This document shows, one piece after another, positions 8,756 through 17,273 of a DNA stretch of 64,000 nucleotides. Position 1 is the stretch's first letter. Each line of letters begins with the position of its first letter. The notes beneath the pieces were generated by a model. That model made no database searches. It was given only the letters and a program-made list of their open reading frames with translations, and was not told the origin of the DNA. A program made the translations under genes and the position numbers. Origin of the DNA: Bacteroidales bacterium (lineage in GTDB: Bacteria > Bacteroidota > Bacteroidia > Bacteroidales > JAADGE01); contig JAKISF010000008.1 in NCBI GenBank assembly GCA_021648725.1, forward strand, positions 48,014-112,013, in the 5' to 3' direction.

Positions 8756-8790
8756 AGAAACTTTCATTGATTTGAGAGTTTCTTTTTTTA
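8756..8790 (+). terminator. Rho-independent terminator after tRNA-Pro
   Basis: A 10-bp stem (AGAAACTTTC with GAGAGTTTCT, one G-T pair), 8-base loop, then a run of seven Ts. Confidence 0.75.
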
Positions 8791-8837
8791 TTTATTAAAA
8801 TTATCAAAAAAAAAACATTTATTTTTTAATAAAATAT

Positions 8838-8868
8838 TTTGCATATAAAATTATTAATTTTACTTTTG
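8838..8868 (+). promoter_or_regulatory. Promoter of tRNA-Glu/rpsT
   Basis: -33 TTTG at 8838-8841, exactly 19 bp, then -7 TACTTTTG at 8861-8868. It is one of the best consensus promoters in the window. Confidence 0.8.
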
Positions 8869-8888
8869 CATCCGCTAATAAACAAAAC

Positions 8889-8960
8889 GGTCCGTTCGTC
8901 TAGGGGTCAGGACGCCGGGTTTTCATCCCGGTAACAGGGGTTCAAATCCCCTACGGACTG
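8889..8960 (+). tRNA. tRNA-Glu (anticodon TTC)
   Basis: Acceptor arms GGTCCGT (8889-8895) and ACGGACT (8953-8959) pair with a terminal G-T. The anticodon stem CCGGG/CCCGG encloses TTTTCAT with anticodon TTC at 8922-8924. The T arm AGGGG-TTCAAAT-CCCCT is canonical. CCA is not encoded. rpsT starts 23 bp downstream and is probably on the same transcript. Confidence 0.97.
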
Positions 8961-8983
8961 CATTTTTTACATAAAACAATATA

Positions 8984-9235
8984 ATGGCAAATCATCAATC
9001 AGCAAAAAAAAGAATCAGACAAAACGAAAAAAGAAGACTGCATAACAGATACTTCTCTGTTTCAACCAGAAACGCAATCAGAAAATTGAGACTAAAAACT
9101 GATAAAAAAGAAGCAGAAGAAATGCTGCCTGAAGTTTCAAGTATGATAGATAAATTGTCTAAAAGAAATATTATTCATAATAACAAGGCGGCTAATTTAA
9201 AATCGAAGTTAGCTAAGTTTACAGCATCTTTATAA
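8984..9235 (+). CDS. rpsT: 30S ribosomal protein S20
   Basis: An 83-residue, strongly basic three-helix-bundle protein beginning [18 protein letters not shown], the family signature. It binds 16S rRNA early in 30S assembly. It follows tRNA-Glu closely, shares its promoter, and is ended by a strong hairpin terminator. Length is normal for S20 (about 83-88). Confidence 0.97.
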   Translation: MANHQSAKKRIRQNEKRRLHNRYFSVSTRNAIRKLRLKTDKKEAEEMLPEVSSMIDKLSKRNIIHNNKAANLKSKLAKFTASL

Positions 9236-9256
9236 TATAGTTGCAATAAGAATATT

Positions 9257-9287
9257 AAGGTCTTTCTGTTAAGGAAGACCTTTTTTA
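9257..9287 (+). terminator. Terminator after rpsT
   Basis: A 10-bp stem (AAGGTCTTTC with GGAAGACCTT), 6-base loop TGTTAA, then TTTTTT. Confidence 0.88.
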
Positions 9288-9301
9288 TTTATATTATTTA
9301 T

Positions 9302-9309
9302 TACTTTTG
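9302..9309 (+). promoter_or_regulatory. -7 box of the J-protein gene
   Basis: TACTTTTG ends 13 bp before the ATG at 9323, predicting a very short leader. No -33 box at the usual distance. Confidence 0.55.
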
Positions 9310-9322
9310 GGTATTGTAAAAA

Positions 9323-10180
9323 ATGATTGTGGATTTTAAAAATTATTATAAGGTATTAGGTGTTAAAAATAATGCGGAAGAAGATGAGATAAAAAAAGCT
9401 TATCGGAAACTTGCAAAACTGTGGCATCCGGATAAAAACCCCGAGAATAAAAAAGCAGAAGATAGGTTTAAGCAAATTTCAGAAGCTTATGATGTTTTAT
9501 CGGATGCTGTAAAAAGAAAAAAGTTTGATGATTTTATTAATGTTCGCAACACAAACTATTCATACAGAACAGCAAGTGATTTTACACAAAAAGAATATGA
9601 AACCGAATTTTCAGATTTTTTCAAACAATTTTTCAAAAAAAAAAAACAAAGAAAGTATTCGTATTTTAAAGGAGATGATTTGCGCGGTAAAATTACCATT
9701 ACTCTTGATGAAGTGTATAACGGATCAACGAGGATAATTAATAATGTTGAAGGTAAAATAAGAATAAAAATAAAGCCCGGAATTGAAAATGATAAAATTT
9801 TAAAAGTTTCCCAAAAAGGGAAAAAAAGTAAATACGGCGGAGAAAATGGTGATTTATATATCAGAATAGCAATTAAAAAGAATAGCAATTACACCCAAAA
9901 AGGCATTAACCTTATAAAACATATTAAAATTGATGTTTATACTGCAATATTGGGAGGTGAAATAACAGTTTCGACTTTTAAAGGGAATTTAAAAATTAAG
10001 ATTCCGGAAAACCATGATTACAGCAAAAAATTAAGGATAAAAGATTACGGAATGCCGGTTTATGATAAACCGGGTCAGTTCGGAGATTTATATTTAGATG
10101 TTCAATATCAATTACCGGAAAATATTACAACGGAAGAAAAAAATCTTTTATTGAAGTTGAAACAAATCAAAAACAAATAG
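9323..10180 (+). CDS. cbpA: CbpA-type (class B) DnaJ-domain co-chaperone
   Basis: The J domain at residues 6-70 has the HPD motif (LWHPDKNPE). It is followed by a Phe/Lys-rich linker (about 75-115) and two DnaJ C-terminal substrate-binding beta domains (about 118-280, with [10 protein letters not shown] and [15 protein letters not shown]). There is no Cys-rich zinc finger, so it is class B (CbpA-like) rather than DnaJ proper. It should stimulate a DnaK ATPase encoded elsewhere. 285 residues is usual for CbpA. It converges on the TonB-C gene with 47 bp between the stops. Confidence 0.88.
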   Translation: MIVDFKNYYKVLGVKNNAEEDEIKKAYRKLAKLWHPDKNPENKKAEDRFKQISEAYDVLSDAVKRKKFDDFINVRNTNYSYRTASDFTQKEYETEFSDFFKQFFKKKKQRKYSYFKGDDLRGKITITLDEVYNGSTRIINNVEGKIRIKIKPGIENDKILKVSQKGKKSKYGGENGDLYIRIAIKKNSNYTQKGINLIKHIKIDVYTAILGGEITVSTFKGNLKIKIPENHDYSKKLRIKDYGMPVYDKPGQFGDLYLDVQYQLPENITTEEKNLLLKLKQIKNK

Positions 10181-10227
10181 CTCTTTATAAAGTCAAATAA
10201 TGCTTGAATTGTTATCATAGAATAAAT

Positions 10228-11382
10228 CTATTCAATCACAAAATTAACCGGTAAAATAAATGATGACATAGTTCCTTTGCCTTTTTCATTTAATGCAGGT
10301 TTCCATTTGGGCATACTTTTTACTAATTTTATTGCGGCATCATCCAGCTCATAATCAATGCTTTTATATAACCTGATATTTCCGATACTTCCGGAATGGT
10401 CAATTGCAAAACCGACAATAACTAAACCTTGTTTTCCTGCTTTTTTAGGATATTTTAGATTTGCTTGAATGTAATCTTTCAAGGCCTCAATTCCGCCGGG
10501 AAAATACGATGCGGTTTTATATTTAAACGTCTGTTCAAAATTTTCATATTTCTTAAAACATTTACCGTAATCCGGTATAGGCAACCAACGTTCAATATTT
10601 CGGGTTTTTTGAGCAAATGTTATATATTCTCTTTTATAAATGTAATTGCGTCCTTCATCTGTTTGATTTATTTCTGAAATTAAATCGTCTTTATATACAA
10701 AACTTTGCTCACTTAAAAACTTTGAAGGCTTATACTTTGTAAAAGAAATATTATTCTTTTTTCCGTCTCCATAATCTATTTTCATTTCAGAAGATATTTC
10801 CTCCTTATTATCAGCCTTAACAGAATAAAATCTTGCGTTAACCAGCTCATTGTTAGGGTTGTATTTAAATTCTCCTCGTGTTATAAGAGTCCCCGAAGGT
10901 CCTGTTATCAAAGTTCTTTCAGCTAAATCCTTCGAATTATAAAAATATATTTGCTTGGAATGTATTGAGCCGAATTCATTTGTTTTAACTCTTTCTATCA
11001 ACTTGTGTGAAAGATCGAAATAATTATCCGTTTGGTATAACAGCCTGTTATTAATAATAAAGTATGTTTTTATATTTTCATTTTTATCATTAAAATCATA
11101 ACGATAAAGATTTACAATTTCTCTGTTCTTATTAAATAATGCTTTTTGAATGATATTTCCGCAAGTATCAACCGTAACTAATTCATACATACTTATTGTG
11201 TCGGAAATTTTACCGTCTTTTATTTCATAACGCCTGTCAACATAAGCTCTGATATTTTTTTCTTTATAAATTAATCGTTGTTTTTCATATTCGTTTCTGT
11301 TTAACAAATCTCGGCTAAATTGAGCATTAAGCATTTGAGCATAAAACAGGCACATTACAAAGATTAAAACTACTTTTTTCAT
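10228..11382 (-). CDS. Exported protein with TonB C-terminal domain
   Basis: A signal peptide (ending near LNAQ) is followed by about 250 residues of YwqK/MORN-like beta-strand repeats (repeated RxYxYDFNDKNE-type segments). A TonB C-terminal domain lies at about 290-384 (YFPGGIEALKDYIQANLKYPKKA, then GLVIVGFAIDHSGSIGNIRL and WKPALNEKGK). No N-terminal ExbD-type anchor helix is present, so it is a secreted TonB-C protein rather than an inner-membrane energy transducer. Such proteins are common and poorly understood in Bacteroidota. Monocistronic on the minus strand. Confidence 0.75.
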   Translation of the reverse strand: MKKVVLIFVMCLFYAQMLNAQFSRDLLNRNEYEKQRLIYKEKNIRAYVDRRYEIKDGKISDTISMYELVTVDTCGNIIQKALFNKNREIVNLYRYDFNDKNENIKTYFIINNRLLYQTDNYFDLSHKLIERVKTNEFGSIHSKQIYFYNSKDLAERTLITGPSGTLITRGEFKYNPNNELVNARFYSVKADNKEEISSEMKIDYGDGKKNNISFTKYKPSKFLSEQSFVYKDDLISEINQTDEGRNYIYKREYITFAQKTRNIERWLPIPDYGKCFKKYENFEQTFKYKTASYFPGGIEALKDYIQANLKYPKKAGKQGLVIVGFAIDHSGSIGNIRLYKSIDYELDDAAIKLVKSMPKWKPALNEKGKGTMSSFILPVNFVIE

Positions 11383-11513
11383 ACATTTTTAATTTACGGT
11401 TAATGAAGAACTTGTGCTGTACGGTTATTATTATACATCAGCATATTATAAAACAACAACTTATTTTTGTCATGTTTATCTTCGTTCAAATATCTTTTAA
11501 TTTCATTCAATTG

Positions 11514-11550
11514 AAAAAAACTTTGCAGTTTATTTTTGCAAAGCTTTTTT
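11514..11550 (-). terminator. Terminator of the TPR-DUF3137-PLDc_N operon
   Basis: Arms CTTTGCA (11521-11527) and TGCAAAG (11537-11543) form a 7-bp stem flanked by runs of A and T. On the minus strand it lies just after the stop at 11549 and ends in TTTTTTT. Confidence 0.7.
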
Positions 11551-11740
11551 ATCTGTAAATTGTTACATCACCTCCTCCAGACTTAGGCTTTCGCAGGGCA
11601 AAATATAAAATGATACCCAGAATAGGCATAAAAAAAACAAAAGCCGCCCACAGCCAATAAAACATTTTTCTTTCTTTTGCGTCTTGAAATACCAGAAATG
11701 CAAATAAAATTTGAGCAATTAATACTATTATTCTTATCAT
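11549..11740 (-). CDS. Small two-helix membrane protein (PLDc_N-like)
   Basis: 63 residues with two hydrophobic helices separated by QDAKERKMFYWLW and ending in a YFALRKPK-type basic tail. This matches the phospholipase-D-nuclease N-terminal (PLDc_N) fold, which occurs as stand-alone small membrane proteins of unknown role. It begins 3 bp after the stop of the DUF3137 gene, so it is the last gene of a three-gene operon. Confidence 0.7.
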   Translation of the reverse strand: MIRIIVLIAQILFAFLVFQDAKERKMFYWLWAAFVFFMPILGIILYFALRKPKSGGGDVTIYR

Positions 11741-11743
11741 AAC

Positions 11744-12700
11744 TTAGTTTGATTTCTTTGTAAAAATATTATTTTCTAAACTGTTTACAATATTGTATAA
11801 TTCTTCAATAAGGTTTAAGTTTTGTGCTAATTCATCATAATACGGACGAATTGATTGTTCATTAATTTCTGTTTTAACATCTATTTTGTACAAATCCTTT
11901 GAGTTATAGATTCCGAAATAAATTTCATTTTTGCTGAATCCGAAGTAAACTTGTTTTGCTTTACTTTTTTCTCTTAATAAAAAGCTTATAAGTTCATCGG
12001 ATAATATTAGTTTAGCTTCGCTTTCGTTACTTGAAAAAACTGCAAACTGCTTTTCAAAAACTTCATTGTCAATTTTTATCAATGCATCTCTTGAAAAATT
12101 CATTTTTTGTAATGCTCTGCCGAATTTTCCTAATAACTTTTCTGCAAAATCTGGGACAACTACAGTTCTTCCTTCAAAATTGTTTTTTGTTTGAATATAA
12201 TAAAACGGTCCTTTGAAAACAGTTACAGTTGACTTATCTCTTTTTTGCGAAATATGTAATTCTGAATATTCAACATAAATATTATTATAAATTCCGACAA
12301 ATAAATCTTCACCTTTGTAATATGAATAATGTTTTATAAACTGACTTTTTTTAAACATTTCTCTTGAAACATGCTTTTGAGGGAAGTATTCAAAATCAGG
12401 GCTGATTGCTTCAATTAATTTTTTTATAACTTTTTCTTTAATTGTTAAATAAAGTTTTCTTTTTATTCCTCCTCCTCTTATTATAATAAAAGCAATTAAT
12501 CCCATAACAAAGCCTGCAACAAGAAACCAGCCGTTATAAAACATCGTACTTAAAGGTGTTGCTGAAAAAAAAACAATCCCCCAGAACATAAAACCTTTAA
12601 TATTTCTTTTTTGTAATTCGCTTAATTGCTGCAATCTGTGGTTTTCAATTTCGGGAATATTAAGTTCTCCTGAGCTTATAATATCTTCAAAAGATTTCAT
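11744..12700 (-). CDS. DUF3137 membrane protein
   Basis: A 318-residue protein with a short cytoplasmic N-terminus, two adjacent transmembrane helices at about 37-80 (FWGIVFFSATPL and AGFVMGLIAFIII), and a large soluble domain with YYKGEDLFVGIYNNIYVEYSELHI and FKGPFYYIQTKNNFEGRTVVVP. This is the DUF3137 pattern, a family of unknown function. Middle gene of a minus-strand operon (28 bp after the TPR gene, 3 bp before the PLDc_N-like gene). Confidence 0.75.
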   Translation of the reverse strand: MKSFEDIISSGELNIPEIENHRLQQLSELQKRNIKGFMFWGIVFFSATPLSTMFYNGWFLVAGFVMGLIAFIIIRGGGIKRKLYLTIKEKVIKKLIEAISPDFEYFPQKHVSREMFKKSQFIKHYSYYKGEDLFVGIYNNIYVEYSELHISQKRDKSTVTVFKGPFYYIQTKNNFEGRTVVVPDFAEKLLGKFGRALQKMNFSRDALIKIDNEVFEKQFAVFSSNESEAKLILSDELISFLLREKSKAKQVYFGFSKNEIYFGIYNSKDLYKIDVKTEINEQSIRPYYDELAQNLNLIEELYNIVNSLENNIFTKKSN

Positions 12701-12728
12701 TTTTTTATTAATTTTGTTAAATAATCAT

Positions 12729-14543
12729 TTATGCCCCGTTTCTTATTTTTCGGTACCTTCTTCTTGCTTCCGAAACATAAATACTGTCCGGGTGCTCAAT
12801 CATAAGTTTTTTATAATATTCAACGGCTTCCTCTTTGTTTAATAATTTTTCTTCATACATAACCGCCAGTTTGAACATTGCTAAGTCTGCCAAGATATCC
12901 CAAGAATATTCTGCTATTATCTTTTTATAAAACTTTTCGGCATTAACAAAATTTCGGTCTGATTCGTAAATCTTTGCTTTTAATAAATAAGCTTCGTCTA
13001 TAATCTGATGTCCTGTATTTTTAGCAATTAACGAGTCTAACACAATTAATGCAGAATCATTTATGTGTCTGAATTTCAGAAGTTCAGCTCTTGCGTATAT
13101 TTTTAAAGCGGTTTGCAAAGAATCCCCTTCCGTATTTTCATCAATATGTATTGAATAGAATAAAGCATCATTTGCAACAGGTTTTGAAGTGCTGGCTTTT
13201 AACGCATCGAATTGTGCTTTTGCCCAACGAAAGTTATTTGCAAAATATGCTAATTTAGCTTTTCTGAGTTTTGCTTCATCTCCAATGGTATTCCCTTTGT
13301 TTTCTAATTCAACCTGACCGTATATTAAAGCCGCATAATCTAAATCATTTCTAAAAACTAAAACATCTCCCAACTCAATTTTGCATTTTGAAGCAAGTTT
13401 TTTGTCAAGCCCTCTTATATTTACGGCATCAGTTAAAAGTTTCTCTGCATCATCAGATTTTTTTAAATAAAATGTTTGTAAATGAGCTAAATCAATAATT
13501 GTTTCGATTGTATTCGGCCCGATTCCGAATTTTATAAGAGCTGAATTATATTCTTGTTCTAAGCTTAATATTTCTTCCTCGGTATTTATTATTCCGTTTT
13601 TTACTTGCAGAAATTTAACATTTAATATACCGAGCCTTGACGGTATATAATAAGAATATCTTCTGCCTTTTTCAATTAAATATTTGTATGCCTGTGTTGC
13701 TGTTTTTAAATCGTTGTTTAATTTTGCCGTTTTCGCCAAATCAAAAACTTTTTTCCCCGATGTTTTTAACCTTTTATCTATTGCTATTTCCTGAAAAAGA
13801 GCTTTGTCAAATTCTTTACGCTGCAAATAATACCAAACTAACATTTGGTTATACACAATTCTTGAATTAGATTTTTGAATACGTTTTAGAAGAGCAGTTC
13901 TTAAAACATTTGAAAACTCATTATTAATATCTTTGCTTATAAAATATTGCATTCTGTTTTGAACAACATTTAAATTTCGGATTGACTCCTCAAGAAAATC
14001 TAAATATTCATTTACCATTTTATCATATTGCCTTTGAATTGCAAATAAATTTGCAAGCTCACTTCTGTATGTTTCAGAAGTAACTTTCCTCCCTTCTAAA
14101 TATGTTTTTTCGGCATAATTATACTCTCTTCTTTGAATAAATGCAGATGCAACAGCTCTTACCTGTGCAGAATTATTTTGAACTTTTGACAAGGCTTTTT
14201 CAAAATATTTCTCAGCAGCTTCATTTTTATTCTGTTTTTTAAATAAATATCCTAAATCAATATAATACGAAGGGTCGTTCTTATGCTTTCTTATTTGTTT
14301 TTTGATTTCACTTTCGGCAATTTCAAATTTGCTTTGTTCAATTAAACAATTTGCATAATATGTGAAATAAATTTTTGCTTTTGTTTTGTCAAAAACTCTT
14401 TTAAACAATACTTCTGCCTTATCAAAATCTTTACTTCTGTAATAATCATGAGCTAATCTGATATCATTACCTGTATTATTTTGTGAAAAAGAATTAATCC
14501 CGAAAATAAAAATCAGAAATAATATGTAAATGTGTTTTAACAT
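12729..14543 (-). CDS. Exported tetratricopeptide-repeat protein
   Basis: A 604-residue protein with a signal peptide (ending around NSFSQ) and TPR-like helical repeats from about residue 25 to the C-terminus. The clearest are at 25-125 (ARSKD-YYRSKDFDKAEVLFKR type, then ANCLIEQSKFEIAESEIKK and AEKYFEKALSKV) and at 490-590 (AEKFYKKIIAEYSWDI, EEAVEYYKKLMIEHPDS). It probably acts as a periplasmic scaffold; no catalytic domain is visible. First gene of the TPR-DUF3137-PLDc_N operon. A TATATTTG box on the minus strand at 14586-14579 is a likely promoter. Confidence 0.78.
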   Translation of the reverse strand: MLKHIYILFLIFIFGINSFSQNNTGNDIRLAHDYYRSKDFDKAEVLFKRVFDKTKAKIYFTYYANCLIEQSKFEIAESEIKKQIRKHKNDPSYYIDLGYLFKKQNKNEAAEKYFEKALSKVQNNSAQVRAVASAFIQRREYNYAEKTYLEGRKVTSETYRSELANLFAIQRQYDKMVNEYLDFLEESIRNLNVVQNRMQYFISKDINNEFSNVLRTALLKRIQKSNSRIVYNQMLVWYYLQRKEFDKALFQEIAIDKRLKTSGKKVFDLAKTAKLNNDLKTATQAYKYLIEKGRRYSYYIPSRLGILNVKFLQVKNGIINTEEEILSLEQEYNSALIKFGIGPNTIETIIDLAHLQTFYLKKSDDAEKLLTDAVNIRGLDKKLASKCKIELGDVLVFRNDLDYAALIYGQVELENKGNTIGDEAKLRKAKLAYFANNFRWAKAQFDALKASTSKPVANDALFYSIHIDENTEGDSLQTALKIYARAELLKFRHINDSALIVLDSLIAKNTGHQIIDEAYLLKAKIYESDRNFVNAEKFYKKIIAEYSWDILADLAMFKLAVMYEEKLLNKEEAVEYYKKLMIEHPDSIYVSEARRRYRKIRNGA

Positions 14544-14578
14544 TTGCTTTGAAATTATATCTTTGATGAACAGAAATC

Positions 14579-14586
14579 CAAATATA
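14579..14586 (-). promoter_or_regulatory. -7 box of the TPR operon
   Basis: Minus-strand TATATTTG, 36 bp upstream of the ATG at 14543. Confidence 0.5.
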
Positions 14587-14645
14587 TAAATAAACTTACA
14601 TTTTTAAAGTTTTATTATAATGTAAAATAATTTCTGCTGTTAATT

Positions 14646-14894
14646 ATGTCATATTTCGGTAAAAATATCAGAAAAATAAGAGTTGCAAAAAAAATGACAC
14701 AAACAGAGTTTGCCGAATTATTCGATTTAAAACGGACGGCATTAGGCTCTTATGAAGAAGGTAGAGCTGAAGCAAAAATTGATACAATTATTAAAATTGC
14801 CGATTATTTTAAACTTACTTTAGACCAACTTCTCAGGAAAGAGTTAACAATTAATGAGATTTTCCACTTTAAAAATGATTTCTTTTACGATTAG
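14646..14894 (+). CDS. XRE-family helix-turn-helix protein, short
   Basis: 82 residues with an N-terminal Cro/CI-type helix-turn-helix at about 7-62 (RVAKKMTQTEFAELFDLKRTALGSYEEGRAE, given here in part, is the DNA-binding segment). Many Bacteroidota relatives with this same N-terminus run to about 250 residues with an added C-terminal domain. Here the frame ends at a TAG right after the HTH and a short FHFKNDFFYD tail. It may be a stand-alone repressor or a truncated remnant. A TATCTTTG box lies on the plus strand at 14558-14565. Transcribed divergently from the TPR operon. Confidence 0.75.
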   Translation: MSYFGKNIRKIRVAKKMTQTEFAELFDLKRTALGSYEEGRAEAKIDTIIKIADYFKLTLDQLLRKELTINEIFHFKNDFFYD

Positions 14895-15004
14895 TGCAAG
14901 AAATATATGCTCATAGGTACTCTTCTGTTAATCAACATACTGATTGATTTTGAAAATTCATTTTTTTTCGTTATTATTGTATGAAATAATTAAAATTCCG
15001 ACAT

Positions 15005-15601
15005 ATGAAACTAAGCTCTGGGTTATTCGGATTTCTTCTTATCGTTTGGATGGGCGGTTCAACTTATTGGTATGTTTGTAAAATAAAAAACGACTGTGAG
15101 AACAAAGAAACTTCTTCAACTCAAATACTTTCTGATACTCAAAATAAAACTTCTGAAGATGCATTAAACGAATTGTCGGAAAAAAAAGAAAATATTTATA
15201 AAAATACAGAAACAGTTCGAGAAGATATTATCAACAAAACAAAAGAAAAACTAACTGCAGGTTATATTGTTTTTGATTTTCCGAAGAATTCAGTAATAAT
15301 CAACAATATTTCAAACGATTTTAATGAATTTGCAGAAAACCTAAAACTATATCTAATTGAAAACAGCACTGATAAAATTGAAATAATCGGTCATACAGAT
15401 AATATCGGGAATAGCAGTGCTAATTATAAATTCGGACAAAAAAGAGCATTATTTATTAAAAATAAATTGATAGAAACAGGTATCTCGGATGAACATTTTA
15501 TTATAAAATCAAAAGGAGAAAAAGAACCGATTGATACAAATGATACTGAGAACGGGCGTAAAAAAAACAGGCGTGTTGTTATTAAATTACGTCAACAATA
15601 A
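15005..15601 (+). CDS. OmpA-family peptidoglycan-binding protein
   Basis: The N-terminus has one hydrophobic segment (SGLFGFLLIVWMGGSTYWYVC), then a charged, probably helical linker (about 30-85), then an OmpA C-terminal domain at about 90-198. The domain contains IEIIGHTDNIGNSSANYKFGQ and RKKNRRVVIKL, the positions that contact diaminopimelate peptidoglycan. It is probably anchored in the inner membrane or as an exported protein. It is followed after 11 bp by the HhH protein gene, implying co-transcription. Confidence 0.83.
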   Translation: MKLSSGLFGFLLIVWMGGSTYWYVCKIKNDCENKETSSTQILSDTQNKTSEDALNELSEKKENIYKNTETVREDIINKTKEKLTAGYIVFDFPKNSVIINNISNDFNEFAENLKLYLIENSTDKIEIIGHTDNIGNSSANYKFGQKRALFIKNKLIETGISDEHFIIKSKGEKEPIDTNDTENGRKKNRRVVIKLRQQ

Positions 15602-15612
15602 AACTTTAAAAC

Positions 15613-16260
15613 ATGGGCGAACATATTTTAGAAATAGTTGTAATGTTGCTCGGAGCAGCAATTTTAGGATTCTTTATCGGTTGGTTTTTGCAAAAAAATA
15701 AAATTAGTGACTTAGAAGAGTACATAACCACGCTTGAAGAAAAAAACAACAGACTGCAAGGCGAATATAATGAAAATGAAAGGGCTTTAATTAATTGTCA
15801 AACCGAAAAGAAAAAAACAGAAGCCGACAAAGGCAGGATTGAAACATTGCTGGTTGAGTGCCAAGGTAAGTTAACTGTTTCAGATGTTGAATTGGCAAAA
15901 AAAGAAATTGATGCTAAAACTGAAAAAACAATAAAAGTTAATAAGAAAACAGATTCTAAGCAAGAAAGTAAGAAAAAAATCACAAAAAAGTCTCCAACCT
16001 TAAAACCGGATAATTTAACAAAAATTGAAGGAATAGGGCCGAAACTTTCAGGAATACTTCAAAAAGCAGGTATTGAAACATTTAAAAAATTGTCGGAAGT
16101 TAAACCTGAAAAAATTTCAGAAATTTTAGTAAAAGCAGGCGGAAACAAATATAAGAGGTTTGATCCCGAAACCTGGCCCAATCAGGCAAAACTTGCAACA
16201 GAAGGCAAATGGGACGAGCTAAAAAAATGGCAAGACGAAATGAAAGGCGGAAGAGAGTAA
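15613..16260 (+). CDS. Membrane-anchored coiled-coil protein with helix-hairpin-helix domain
   Basis: One N-terminal transmembrane helix (about 7-27), a coiled coil (about 33-85), a Lys-rich linker, and a helix-hairpin-helix domain at about 135-190 (DNLTKIEGIGPKLSGILQKA). The C-terminal motif is WPNQAKLATEGKWDELKKWQ. This C-terminus is widespread and has often been mislabelled as ribosomal L21-like. HhH domains usually bind DNA or mediate protein contacts. Co-transcribed with the OmpA gene, which suggests an envelope role, but none is established. Confidence 0.7.
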   Translation: MGEHILEIVVMLLGAAILGFFIGWFLQKNKISDLEEYITTLEEKNNRLQGEYNENERALINCQTEKKKTEADKGRIETLLVECQGKLTVSDVELAKKEIDAKTEKTIKVNKKTDSKQESKKKITKKSPTLKPDNLTKIEGIGPKLSGILQKAGIETFKKLSEVKPEKISEILVKAGGNKYKRFDPETWPNQAKLATEGKWDELKKWQDEMKGGRE

Positions 16261-16301
16261 CAGATACTGTCTCTTTTTAATCTACATTTCCCCAATAAAA
16301 T

Positions 16302-17138
16302 TTACTCTTTATTAATCTGGATTCCGTCAGATTCAATAATTATTATTCGCTGTTTGTATAAACTGCCGACTGCTTTTTTAAAAGATTTTTTACTTATATT
16401 AAATAAAGCTTTTATTAAACCCGGAGAACTTTTGTCAGTTACGCCGACGAAACCGTCATTATCTTTAATAATTTGAAGAATATTTCTTGAAATCTCATCA
16501 ATTTGCTCATATCCTGATTTTTGCAGAGCAAGATCAATCTTCTCGTCCTCTCTTATTTTTTTAACGAACGCTTTTAATTTGTTCCCGATTTCAATATCTC
16601 GAAAAACTTCATTTTTGTACAATAAACCGGCAAATTTATTTTCAATGATTGCTGTATAGCCTATTTCCGTTTTTCGTTGAATCAAAATATTAACCTCATC
16701 ATTAATTTCGTAAGGCGGAAATTCTTTGCTTAAAAACTTATTAACTTTTGCAGAAGCTGCCAAACGATTTGTTTTTTCATCCAAATATATATAAACAATA
16801 TACGAATACCCTTCAACCATATCAGCTTTTTGTTCTCTGAAAGGCACTAATAAATCTTTAATTATTCCCCAATCCAAAAATGCACCGAATTTATTAACCT
16901 CCTTTACTTTTAAATGGGCAAATTCATTAACAAAAGCCAACGGAGTTTCAGATGTGGCAATCAACCGGTCCTCTGTATCAGAATAAATAAACACTTCAAT
17001 TTCATCGTCAGGTTTTGTCCCGTTAGGAACATATTTTGCAGGCATTAATATTTCTCCGTTGTCACCGCCGTCAAGATAAATACCGAAATCAACTTCCTTA
17101 ATAACTTTTAATGTATTGTATTTCCCAATTTCAACCAT
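16302..17138 (-). CDS. cvfB: CvfB-family S1 RNA-binding protein
   Basis: 278 residues from the ATG at 17138: tandem S1-like RNA-binding domains (about 1-60, 65-130 and 140-205) and a C-terminal winged-helix domain (about 215-278, ending LYKQRIIIIESDGIQI). This is the CvfB architecture known from Staphylococcus and Streptococcus, where it affects virulence gene expression through RNA; its role in Bacteroidota is unknown. An alternative TTG start at 17153 lies inside a -7 promoter box and is rejected. Confidence 0.83.
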   Translation of the reverse strand: MVEIGKYNTLKVIKEVDFGIYLDGGDNGEILMPAKYVPNGTKPDDEIEVFIYSDTEDRLIATSETPLAFVNEFAHLKVKEVNKFGAFLDWGIIKDLLVPFREQKADMVEGYSYIVYIYLDEKTNRLAASAKVNKFLSKEFPPYEINDEVNILIQRKTEIGYTAIIENKFAGLLYKNEVFRDIEIGNKLKAFVKKIREDEKIDLALQKSGYEQIDEISRNILQIIKDNDGFVGVTDKSSPGLIKALFNISKKSFKKAVGSLYKQRIIIIESDGIQINKE

Positions 17139-17150
17139 TCTTTTTTTTTG

Positions 17151-17158
17151 CAAATATA
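17151..17158 (-). promoter_or_regulatory. -7 box of cvfB
   Basis: Minus-strand TATATTTG, ending 12 bp before the ATG at 17138; it contains the TTG that would otherwise be read as a start. Confidence 0.6.
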
Positions 17159-17203
17159 TACTTTATTAATTTCTTTAAAATCTTATCGGTGTAAAAACAA
17201 TAT

Positions 17204-17234
17204 TTTGTATTCAATAATTCAATTCTTATTTTTG
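17204..17234 (+). promoter_or_regulatory. Promoter of the ldcA operon
   Basis: -33 TTTG at 17204-17207, 19 bp spacer, -7 TATTTTTG at 17227-17234; the ATG follows 39 bp later. Confidence 0.8.
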
Positions 17235-17273
17235 TTGAGAACATAAGTTCTTATACCCAACTTAAAAAATCGG

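Noticed and set aside
8504..8767. Minus-strand 87-codon open frame across tRNA-Pro
   Set aside because: Its N-terminal half is the translated complement of tRNA-Pro (the familiar SGRQDSNLRPSAPKADAL artefact) and the rest overlaps the symporter 3' end.
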